Origin: Planctomycetaceae bacterium | GTDB lineage: Bacteria > Planctomycetota > Planctomycetia > Planctomycetales > Planctomycetaceae | Reading direction: 5' to 3' | DNA: 5,624 bases | Assembly: GCA_029259875.1 (NCBI GenBank) | Contig: JAJDEK010000396.1 | Span: 1-5,624, forward strand | Shown: positions 1 through 5,450 of the stretch, one piece after another | Layout: each line of letters starts with the position of its first letter | Position numbering within the stretch: position 1 is the stretch's first letter | Program-made: the position numbers and the translations under genes | The notes under the pieces: generated by a model | Database searches by the model: none | What the model was told of the DNA's origin: nothing | Seen by the model: the letters and a program-made list of their open reading frames with translations, nothing else

Positions 1-141
1 AAAATCGTCATCACAGCGGGAGCTGACGAATTCGAGAATCAAGTATGGCAAGTGAAAGAGATGCAGACCGGAACTCAATCTGCTGTGAAAGAAGAAGATC
101 TCTTCGAGTTTGTCACGCAACTTCTGTCAGAAAAACCATAA
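1..141 (+). CDS. hisS: C-terminal end of histidyl-tRNA synthetase (partial, 5' end outside window)
   Basis: Frame 1 is open from the first base to a TAA at 139-141 and encodes 46 residues. They read like the last strand, turn and helix of a class II aminoacyl-tRNA synthetase anticodon-binding domain: a KIVITAG strand, an acidic ADEFE turn, a VWQVKEMQTGTQ strand corresponding to the VKDLxTGEQ stretch typical of bacterial HisS, and a final amphipathic helix (EEDLFEFVTQLL). In HisS this domain recognises the tRNA-His anticodon, while the catalytic core (not visible here) charges tRNA with histidine in the cytoplasm. ThrS and ProS share the same C-terminal fold, so the assignment rests on the VK-x-M/L-x-TG-x-Q pattern and is good but not certain. 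Inverted repeats start directly after the stop. Confidence 0.72.
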   Translation, partial: KIVITAGADEFENQVWQVKEMQTGTQSAVKEEDLFEFVTQLLSEKP

Positions 142-183
142 CAGATCATTAACTGATCTGAAATTTACAGAGACTAATCTCTG
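142..183 (+). terminator. Two tandem perfect hairpins after hisS
   Basis: Directly after the hisS stop, CAGATCA (142-148) pairs perfectly with TGATCTG (154-160) around the loop TTAAC. CAGAGA (168-173) then pairs with TCTCTG (178-183) around CTAA. Two back-to-back stems at this place suggest transcription termination or 3'-end protection. No U-run follows either stem, so a standard intrinsic terminator is not supported. They may instead belong to the leader of the next gene. Confidence 0.35.
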
Positions 184-190
184 AATCACC

Positions 191-228
191 ATCATACTAT
201 AGACCTTTACACTACGCTTCTGTATGAT
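191..228 (+). repeat. Inverted repeat ATCATAC / GTATGAT
   Basis: ATCATAC (191-197) and GTATGAT (222-228) are perfect 7-base complements separated by 24 bases, upstream of the HYExAFE gene. The pair could be a hairpin in the leader RNA or a half-site pair for a regulator. No convincing -35/-10 promoter pair was found around it. Confidence 0.4.
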
Positions 229-257
229 AGCAAACGATCAGTTTATTTATCTGGTGT

Positions 258-264
258 AGAGGAG
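258..264 (+). promoter_or_regulatory. Ribosome binding site of the HYExAFE gene
   Basis: AGAGGAG lies 11 bases before the ATG at 276 and is the only SD-like stretch upstream, supporting this start. The adjoining GATCTG (264-269) is complementary to CAGATC at 142-147, so the site could be drawn into structure. Confidence 0.6.
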
Positions 265-275
265 ATCTGAGTCTT

Positions 276-791
276 ATGGTCCTCCGCAGAAACCATTATG
301 ACGCCGCTTTTGAGGAATTCTTACGCACATCAAGAGCTCCCTACGTAGCCGTGGATGAGAAACGGAGAGCCTTGGTTCAAGACTCGTCGATTAAGTCACT
401 GGATTTTATTGTTTATGCGAAACAAGGACCTAATCTGTTAATTGATGTCAAAGGAAGAACCGAAATTTTTCCCGATCAGAGTCAAAAACGCCGCTGGGAA
501 AATTGGGCAACGATTGAAGATATTCGAGGCTTAAAGCAGTGGCAACAGCTTTTTGGTGAGGGCTTCCTTTCTGGCTTTGTCTTTGCTTATCAGCTCCCGA
601 GTGATTCTTTTTCTAATAACCTGGAAACTCTTTTTGCTTACAAAGAAAGTCTTTATGCATTCTATCTGGTTACTATTAATGAGTATTGTCTGAAAATGAG
701 GCCACGGTCTCGTAGTTGGCAAACTGTTTTTCTTCATCAGCAGGACTTTCACGAAATGCGACAACCTGTAGATGCGCTCATTCAATCCTGA
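276..791 (+). CDS. HYExAFE family protein, possible PD-(D/E)XK nuclease-like fold
   Basis: The 171-residue protein opens with HYDAAFEEFL (residues 7-16), a close match to the HYExAFE signature that names a planctomycete family of unknown function. What follows fits the PD-(D/E)XK nuclease core. An acidic N-terminal helix (E13/E14) comes first, then a strand SLDFIVY with D43, then a strand LLIDVKGR with D57-x-K59. A Trp-rich helix (W74 to W89) and a hydrophobic strand GFLSGFVFAYQL (96-107) complete it. No signal peptide or membrane segment is seen, so it is probably cytoplasmic. ATG 276 has a good SD, and the signature starts at residue 7, so the start is secure. It follows hisS by 134 bases and probably has its own leader. 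Family membership is from recognition; the nuclease fold is my inference from motif spacing. The remaining C-terminus (108-171) has no recognised motif. Confidence 0.85.
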   Translation: MVLRRNHYDAAFEEFLRTSRAPYVAVDEKRRALVQDSSIKSLDFIVYAKQGPNLLIDVKGRTEIFPDQSQKRRWENWATIEDIRGLKQWQQLFGEGFLSGFVFAYQLPSDSFSNNLETLFAYKESLYAFYLVTINEYCLKMRPRSRSWQTVFLHQQDFHEMRQPVDALIQS

Positions 792-858
792 AAATCTTGT
801 CATTTTTCTGGATCAGTCTTTAAGAACAATGAATCTCTCCAGACAAACTCAGCCAGAA

Positions 859-864
859 TATAAT
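859..864 (+). promoter_or_regulatory. Possible -10 element TATAAT
   Basis: A perfect TATAAT sits about 150 bases upstream of the small membrane protein gene. The -35 region at the usual 16-18 base spacing does not resemble TTGACA and there is no extended TGn, so this is a weak promoter call. A transcript from here would carry a leader of about 140 bases including the 887-900 hairpin and the orphan SD. Confidence 0.3.
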
Positions 865-922
865 GAGTTTACATAATTCACTCCGGATTCTTACAAGAAT
901 GGGCTTTTCCTAATGCAGTTCT

Positions 923-930
923 AAAGGAGG
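923..930 (+). promoter_or_regulatory. Perfect Shine-Dalgarno sequence without a canonical start codon
   Basis: AAAGGAGG is the strongest SD in the window, but no ATG, GTG or TTG lies within 5-12 bases. The best-placed codon is AUC at 940-942, opening a 24-codon frame that ends in TGA at 1012-1014 and overlaps the ATG at 1011. It could drive a leader peptide or act as a ribosome standby site, or be chance. Confidence 0.4.
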
Positions 931-1010
931 ACTGATACAATCACTCAGCAGAAAAACATTCATTCTGCTTCGTCTTGTCGATTTCAGCTATCATGCAGAG
1001 ATACCATAAC

Positions 1011-1202
1011 ATGATGAAATTACTACCTATTTTGTGCTCGGGAACATTTTTGTTTTCAGTAACAACGGCTCTTGCGCAAGAAGAAGAGCGAAAAAGTGGT
1101 CTAGTACAACAATCTCAGACTTCCATCTTCGAGTATCTTCTCATCGCGGTCTTATTTGGATTAGCATTATTTGCCATCTGTCGAACCAGCCACCGTTCCT
1201 AA
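1011..1202 (+). CDS. Small exported or membrane protein of unknown function
   Basis: The 63-residue product has a clear signal peptide: MMK, a hydrophobic stretch LLPILCSGTFLFSV, then TTALA with a likely cleavage after A22. A short polar, charged linker follows (QEEERKSGLVQQSQ), then one predicted membrane helix from about I39 to C57 and a basic tail RTSHRS. If the signal is cleaved, the mature protein is about 40 residues, anchored by a C-terminal helix with its basic end in the cytoplasm. I chose the ATG at 1011 (1014 also fits) because it puts the charged residue right before the hydrophobic core. The frame also has ATG 993 and TTG 975, but these add a polar extension unlike a signal peptide. 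It ends 45 bases before the KS gene on the same strand. I do not recognise a named family; the signal plus C-terminal helix layout and lack of internal stops support a real gene. Confidence 0.65.
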   Translation: MMKLLPILCSGTFLFSVTTALAQEEERKSGLVQQSQTSIFEYLLIAVLFGLALFAICRTSHRS

Positions 1203-1247
1203 TCACCTGGTATCTCTTCTTCTACAACATTTTTTATTTCAGTTCTA

Positions 1248-2531
1248 ATGCGACCAAAGTTTTCGGAAATTGAGAATTCTCCCCGCAAGGTCGTTATTAC
1301 TGGTATCGGTTTAATCACTCCTTATGGAGTCGGTCGGGAACAATCCTGGCAAAAACTTCTCACAGGTCACTCCTCCACGCGTCTGTTGGATGATTTATCA
1401 AACCAGCTTAACCAGCCTGTTGCTGGCGGTGTGATCCCGGACAGCCAACTCTCTTCCACTTCGGTTTCTAGTAAGATCCCCTTTCTAACAGAGCCTTCAA
1501 TCACCTTAGCCCTGAAGGCCACAGAAGAAGCGATCCTGGATGCCGGCTTGAATTTGGATAAGATGCCTAAAGAATCAGTCGGTTGTGTTATCGGCTCCAG
1601 CAAAGGGGGGATGGCTAGTTTTGCGCAAGTTTCTGATTTACCACGCATGGATCCGGAAGCTGAGATTCAAGTCCCGAATTCGTTCTGGTTACAGTGTTTT
1701 CCCAATGCTGCCAGTCAGTCTGTAGCTGCACACTTCGATTTACAAGGGGCTGCCTTGTGTCCTGTCTCGGCTTGTGCTACCGGATTTTCGAGTGTTATGA
1801 GAGCCGCAGAATTAATTCGAGATGGAGTCTGCGAAACAGTTTTTGCTGGAAGTACGGATGCTTCACTGCTACCGACAGTCCTGGGTTCGTTTCAGCGCAT
1901 GGGCGTCTTGGCCACAGACTTTCAATGTCCCAAAGAAGCATGCAAGCCCTATGATCGCAATCGAAATGGATTTGTTGTCGGTGAAGGTGCAGGAATTCTA
2001 GTTCTGGAATCACTGGAACATGCGTTGAATCGAAACGCGATTCCCTATGCTGAATGGTTAATGGGAGCTTGTGGTTCCGACTCCACACATTTGATGCAAT
2101 TCGATCCCACAGCAGAAAGTCTTACAAAACTGATTTCCGGACTTCTCAAACGAACCAATATTTCTCCCGTTGAAATCGACTATATTAATTTGCATGGCAC
2201 GGGCACTCAAATCAACGATCTCTATGAAACACGAGCGATCCACAATGCAATGGGGTCTTTATCGAGGACAATCAGTTGCTCCAGCTTAAAAGGGGGGATG
2301 GGCCACTTACTGGGGGCTGCCGGTAGTGTCGAGTTAGGATTCACATTGCTGGCGATGCGTGACAACCTAGTCCCTCCCACAGTTAATTTAGAAGAACCTG
2401 ATCCGCTGTGTGATCTGAATTACACACCATTAATAGCTGAATCCAAAGAAATTAAGACCGCTCTGAAACTCTCTTTCGGTTTTGGTGGGCATCTCGTCGC
2501 AGGTATTGTGCGAAAATGGAATCGTTACTAA
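1248..2531 (+). CDS. Beta-ketoacyl-[ACP] synthase, FabF/KAS II-like
   Basis: The 427-residue condensing enzyme spans both thiolase-fold halves. It opens with RKVVITGIGLITPYG (13-27), the usual FabF N-terminus, after about 12 extra residues. The active-site nucleophile is C176 in the nucleophile elbow (VSACATGFSS). The two catalytic histidines are H316 in NLHGTGTQ and H353 in GGMGHLLGAAG, with K348 just before the latter. The PYDRNRNGFVVGEGAG stretch (235-250) is also typical. The enzyme would decarboxylate malonyl-ACP and extend an acyl chain by two carbons in the cytoplasm. One deviation is the C-terminal gate loop: FGFGGHLVAG (410-419) replaces the common FGFGGTN. No acyl carrier protein, ketoreductase or other fatty-acid gene is adjacent, so whether it serves housekeeping lipids or a special product is open; I withhold the symbol fabF for that reason. 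ATG 1248 has no SD; it is the only in-frame ATG before the conserved N-terminus. Confidence 0.93.
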   Translation: MRPKFSEIENSPRKVVITGIGLITPYGVGREQSWQKLLTGHSSTRLLDDLSNQLNQPVAGGVIPDSQLSSTSVSSKIPFLTEPSITLALKATEEAILDAGLNLDKMPKESVGCVIGSSKGGMASFAQVSDLPRMDPEAEIQVPNSFWLQCFPNAASQSVAAHFDLQGAALCPVSACATGFSSVMRAAELIRDGVCETVFAGSTDASLLPTVLGSFQRMGVLATDFQCPKEACKPYDRNRNGFVVGEGAGILVLESLEHALNRNAIPYAEWLMGACGSDSTHLMQFDPTAESLTKLISGLLKRTNISPVEIDYINLHGTGTQINDLYETRAIHNAMGSLSRTISCSSLKGGMGHLLGAAGSVELGFTLLAMRDNLVPPTVNLEEPDPLCDLNYTPLIAESKEIKTALKLSFGFGGHLVAGIVRKWNRY

Positions 2532-2540
2532 TTATGCTGG

Positions 2541-3164
2541 CTATTGTGTAAATCGAGCTGATTTCACAAAATCTCGAAACTCTTTCTCGACTTTCATTAA
2601 CTCCTCACGCGGGCCTGTTAATTTGAGATAAAAGTCTCTGGGGCTACGAGGAATCGCGACACCAATCATTCTCATTCCAGATTCTGTAGCAGAATCGAAA
2701 GCTGGCCCAGAATCAAATGTGCCTCTTAAATCCAACCAGGTCACATCCGTATTGTCTACTCGAATCGTTTCTTGTGTCGGAGTTTCTCCGGGTGGTAACT
2801 GAAACTGGCCTCTCCACCTCTGTAAATTAGCGCCAATGCCTCCGCCAACAGAAGAAAGCGTTAGTTTGACTTTGTCACCCACCTTCGGAATTCTAAAACT
2901 AGCTGAAATTAAACCTTGCTGAGCAGGAGATAATGGAATTTCTTCCCACCCTTCAGGTATGTAAAACTGAATACCATCGTATTCTTTCTTTCCCGCCACT
3001 TGAGTTGTGGTCATGCTTGTTTTTGCATGTTCAAGGTGCAACGGTTCGGCTTCCGGGACTGGCAGATCGGTTTTTGATTCAGAAAATTCGGAATGGCAAC
3101 CATAGAAACCTAATAGAATGAGTGCCTGAAAAACTGCTGACAATAGAAACTGTCGAGAAATCAT
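2541..3164 (-). CDS. Predicted lipoprotein, unknown function
   Basis: The 207-residue protein begins with MISR and a hydrophobic stretch (6-22) ending in FYGC. C23 would be lipidated by Lgt and kept after signal peptidase II cleavage, although F at -3 is a poor lipobox residue. A low-complexity, Pro/Glu-rich linker (24-60) follows. The folded part starts at YDGIQFYIPEGWEEIP (62-77) and runs through a GGGIGANLQRWRGQFQLPPG segment (107-126), a TWLDLRGTF strand (142-150), a YLKLTGP strand (179-185) and a final helix ending KSARF. The P-x-GW start, LKLTGP strand and closing helix recall the small PsbP/Mog1-like fold, and the NxxRWRGQ segment recurs in planctomycete predicted lipoproteins; both comparisons are from memory. 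It likely sits on a membrane surface. The ATG is preceded by TAGGAG with 12 bases spacing. It lies downstream of the HD-GYP gene and converges on the KS gene. No catalytic motif is visible. Confidence 0.82.
   Translation of the reverse strand: MISRQFLLSAVFQALILLGFYGCHSEFSESKTDLPVPEAEPLHLEHAKTSMTTTQVAGKKEYDGIQFYIPEGWEEIPLSPAQQGLISASFRIPKVGDKVKLTLSSVGGGIGANLQRWRGQFQLPPGETPTQETIRVDNTDVTWLDLRGTFDSGPAFDSATESGMRMIGVAIPRSPRDFYLKLTGPREELMKVEKEFRDFVKSARFTQ
2544..2569. terminator. Stem-loop at the convergent gene ends
   Basis: TTGTG-T-AAATC (2544-2554) pairs with GATTTCACAA (2560-2569) around the loop GAGCT, giving 10 base pairs with one bulged T. It lies 12 bases beyond the KS stop and inside the last codons of the opposite-strand lipoprotein gene. 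A U-run is missing on both strands, so it may be a weak bidirectional terminator or simply a 3'-end stem. Confidence 0.35.
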
Positions 3165-3172
3165 CTTCGTTT

Positions 3173-3231
3173 TAAACTCCTAATTCATGACGGATTATAT
3201 AATTTGATGAAGTCCGTTGGATTGGAGTTTA
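3173..3231 (-). promoter_or_regulatory. Stem-loop covering the lipoprotein SD
   Basis: On the - strand, TAAACTCC (3231 to 3224) is a perfect complement of GGAGTTTA (3180 to 3173), which contains the lipoprotein SD. The stem continues inward with ATT/AAT (3221-3223 with 3182-3184) and ACGGA/TCCGT (3190-3194 with 3213-3217). RNA reading through from the HD-GYP gene would fold the SD away. No U-run follows, so an intrinsic terminator is less likely. Confidence 0.45.
3194..3199 (-). promoter_or_regulatory. Possible -10 element TATAAT of the lipoprotein gene
   Basis: TATAAT on the - strand lies within the palindrome ATTATATAAT (3194-3203), about 30 bases before the start codon. A transcript starting near 3187 would lack the upstream TAAACTCC arm and leave the SD free. 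No good -35 hexamer is present at 16-18 bases. Confidence 0.35.
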
Positions 3232-3236
3232 GTCTA

Positions 3237-4895
3237 TCAGTTGAGGCACAGCTCATCCAGAGTTGAGGAGTCATCGTTATATTTTTGCGAAAGCCGAATG
3301 ATTTCTTCCCGAATCGCGAAATAGGCATCAATTACATCCGGGTCCCATTGAAATCCTTTTCCTTCTTCGAAAATCGATTCGAGTTTTTCCAGAGGCATTC
3401 CGTTTCGGTAAGGACGATCGCTGCCCATTGCATCGTAAGCATCCGCAACAGCAATGATACGTGCCATCAGCGGAATATCCTTACCTTTCAATTTGTCTGG
3501 GTATCCAAGTCCATCTATTTGCTCATGATGGTTCCGAACCCCAGGCAAAATATTTTGCAATTTTTTGATTCCGGATAGAATTTTGTAACCAATCATGGGA
3601 TGCTTTTGAATTTGAGCGAATTCTTTATCTGTCAGTTTCCCTTCCTTGCGAAGAATTCCATCATCAACCCCAATTTTGCCGATATCATGCAATAATCCAG
3701 AAAGATAGATATCCTGTAAAAACTCTCCAGAGTATCCTAACCGTTTTGCCAATTGCTGTGCAATTAAAGCAACTCGCTCACTATGACCTCTGGTGTAGGG
3801 ATCCTTGGCATCAAGTGTTGAGATAAAGGACTTTACAAAACTCAACATCAGTTCTTCCTGTTGAGCATAGAGATCGACGTTTCTCAAATGGGTTCCTAAA
3901 AAAGACGCAATCGAATTTAAAAGGCTGGCTTGGATCGTCCCATATTCTTCACTTTTGAGCAAATTACAGCTTAGAATCCAACCATATGAATTACTGCCGT
4001 CTGAAATGGGAACCAAAACCAGATTCTTTAGATCTGGAAACTCAAGTGAAAGTAAAGAACTTTCTACCTGATTGATTACCAATGGCTGGTTCCAATTATG
4101 ACCATCGAACTGAGCAACGAGGCGGGCTAAAGTTAACTCATCAAAATCGACTTTACTGTCTGACATAAATTGGGACGTGTTTCCTAGTCCCTCAAACCAG
4201 ATAATATTAGTCTCTGCTTCAATCAAACTCCCAATTCTATCCAAGCACAGTTTTCCCAGTTGTTCTGGACTTTCAGATATTTTTAGATGCTGGGCCACTT
4301 CGTGTAATAAACTGATTTCTTCGAATGTCTCATCCAGACACTCTGACAGATTATCGACTTCCTCATTCAAAACTCCAAGTTGTTGCTCCTCTTCGATATG
4401 AAGGATCGCAAGGCTTAGCAAAGCATGTAACGATTTAAGATCTAGAACTCTTTGTATTTCAATCCAGGAGTCCAATTCTTCGATAGCCCACTCTCTTTCA
4501 ACTGCCGCCAATACCATTTCCGTCAGCTTGCGTTTCTCCTTGGAGAAGACAAAACCAGCGGCTGTTATTTTATGAAAATCATCTTCAACCAGCGGGAATA
4601 TGAAATGGGAGACTCCATTCGTACTTTCAGTAAGAGTTAAACCATCCGCTTTTTTGATCTCGTTTAGAACATCTTCAGGGAAGAAAGGAAGCGCGTGAGT
4701 ACTCGTTTTGTCCAGAATCATTCCAGTCTTTGAATCAAAACAGAACATGGTCAGACCAGTCAGCTCTGAAATTCGCTTCATATTACTGATGGCGAGCTCG
4801 ATCTTTGCATCTATTTGCAAGTCCAAATCCCATTCACCACCATGTTTACTGAAGTTGGACAACTTCTTTAATGAATCAGTCGTTCCTAAAACCAT
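3237..4895 (-). CDS. HD-GYP cyclic-di-GMP phosphodiesterase with N-terminal GAF-like sensor
   Basis: The C-terminal HD-GYP domain (about 350-530) has every signature block: HSERV with H371, LLHDIGKIG with H403-D404-K407, KHPMIG with H432, HHEQIDGLGYP with H456/H457 and the GYP triplet at 464-466, and ARIIAVADAYDAM with D485. Such domains linearise c-di-GMP, usually to GMP or pGpG, using two or three metal ions. The residue four before H371 is Y367; trimetal family members carry Glu there, so a two-metal centre is more likely. Upstream, residues 192-338 look like a GAF domain, preceded by an acidic helical stretch (about 120-200, probably coiled coil). An unrecognised segment follows the N-terminus (40-118) and may be another sensory fold. 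No membrane helices or receiver domain are seen, so a soluble sensor-effector is inferred. GSDRPYR replaces the usual TSDRPYR. The SD is weak (AGAGAG, about 9 bases before ATG 4895). The downstream neighbour is the lipoprotein gene, 72 bases away. Confidence 0.93.
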   Translation of the reverse strand: MVLGTTDSLKKLSNFSKHGGEWDLDLQIDAKIELAISNMKRISELTGLTMFCFDSKTGMILDKTSTHALPFFPEDVLNEIKKADGLTLTESTNGVSHFIFPLVEDDFHKITAAGFVFSKEKRKLTEMVLAAVEREWAIEELDSWIEIQRVLDLKSLHALLSLAILHIEEEQQLGVLNEEVDNLSECLDETFEEISLLHEVAQHLKISESPEQLGKLCLDRIGSLIEAETNIIWFEGLGNTSQFMSDSKVDFDELTLARLVAQFDGHNWNQPLVINQVESSLLSLEFPDLKNLVLVPISDGSNSYGWILSCNLLKSEEYGTIQASLLNSIASFLGTHLRNVDLYAQQEELMLSFVKSFISTLDAKDPYTRGHSERVALIAQQLAKRLGYSGEFLQDIYLSGLLHDIGKIGVDDGILRKEGKLTDKEFAQIQKHPMIGYKILSGIKKLQNILPGVRNHHEQIDGLGYPDKLKGKDIPLMARIIAVADAYDAMGSDRPYRNGMPLEKLESIFEEGKGFQWDPDVIDAYFAIREEIIRLSQKYNDDSSTLDELCLN

Positions 4896-4972
4896 AAGAC
4901 TACTCTCTACTTTCTAAAGGAATTTTCCCAATAAAAAGTTAGTTCGTAGTCCTGAACTCGCAAATAAGATTT

Positions 4973-5141
4973 CTCAACCTGAGCTCAAATAACTCATTTT
5001 CAGAGCAACTTAGCCATTTTTTTGCTCCCCAACTCATTGAGACCACTCATAAGCTCCCGAAACGATATATAGTGAACATTGAGCTAAGTATATGAAATCA
5101 AACCTCAACATCACCTTTTTTGAATTTGCCAGCTTAACTCA
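4973..5141. repeat. Cluster of CTCA/TGAG tetramers upstream of the HD-GYP gene
   Basis: CTCA begins at 4973, 4984, 4993, 5033, 5046, 5104 and 5138, and TGAG at 4980, 5038 and 5080: ten copies in about 170 bases, where one or two would be expected by chance. The octamer AACTCATT occurs twice (4991-4998 and 5031-5038), and TGAGCTCA (4980-4987) is a palindrome. This may be a regulator-binding cluster. Confidence 0.35.
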
Positions 5142-5350
5142 CACCAGATAAGACCAAGAGCATAAACCACTATTATAAAATCACTTAAATCAGACAGAAA
5201 ACAAACAGTAAGCATGTGTATTACAAAATTTGGAGCAGGACTGTGTTCACTATTTATTCGACAATCAAAATCACATTCTGGCTTATGAAAGTCAGGTTGT
5301 ATCGATTATTAAAAATAAGCCAAATATATAACCAGAAGAGTTATATGATT

Positions 5351-5377
5351 GCTCAAAACCAAAAATATTGGTTGAGC
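5351..5377 (-). terminator. Hairpin downstream of the rhomboid-type gene
   Basis: GCTCAA (5351-5356) pairs with TTGAGC (5372-5377) and CCAA (5359-5362) with TTGG (5368-5371), leaving a two-base bulge and an AAATA loop. It lies about 75 bases after the stop of the - strand gene at 5451. No U-run follows on that strand, so termination is only suggested by position. Confidence 0.3.
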
Positions 5378-5450
5378 AAACCTAAGCATCCTATTCAAGA
5401 GCTGGGAACAAGATTGGGGAGGAAGAAAAGAGCCTTCGAGATTTCCAATT

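Larger units (their letters stand above)
792..1010 (+). other. Spacer between the HYExAFE and small membrane protein genes
   Basis: This spacer holds an isolated TATAAT (859-864), a small inverted repeat ATTCTT/AAGAAT (887-900) followed by GGGCTTTT, and a perfect SD-like AAAGGAGG (923-930) with no ATG, GTG or TTG at a usable distance. No RNA gene is recognised. Confidence 0.5.
4896..5450. other. AT-rich 555-base intergenic region
   Basis: This separates two - strand genes and should contain the promoter of the HD-GYP gene near its left end, but no convincing -35/-10 pair was found there. It is visibly more AT-rich than the genes. Contents noted: a cluster of CTCA/TGAG motifs (4973-5141), a T7 tract (5017-5023), TATATA stretches near 5066 and 5326, and a hairpin at 5351-5377. 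No protein or RNA gene could be supported. Confidence 0.6.

Noticed and set aside
531..803. A 90-codon - strand frame opposite the HYExAFE gene.
   Set aside because: The opposite frame has a family signature and an SD; this one has a basic, patternless product.
887..908. ATTCTT/AAGAAT followed by GGGCTTTT as a terminator of the HYExAFE gene.
   Set aside because: The stem is only about five A/T-rich pairs and is separated from a short T4 run, so it is too weak to call.
975..1010. Longer N-terminus for the small membrane protein from TTG 975 or ATG 993.
   Set aside because: The added residues are polar and precede a normal signal peptide; there is no SD at a proper distance for either codon.
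1034..1273. A 79-codon + strand frame overlapping the small protein and the KS start.
   Set aside because: It is out of frame with both genes, has no signal or domain, and lacks an SD. It is a shadow frame.
1367..2243. Several - strand and alternate-frame open stretches within the KS gene.
   Set aside because: The KS frame carries all catalytic motifs without interruption; the others are shadows of it.
5011..5023. T7 tract after TAGCCA as an intrinsic terminator on the + strand.
   Set aside because: No stable GC-containing stem precedes it, and no + strand gene ends nearby.
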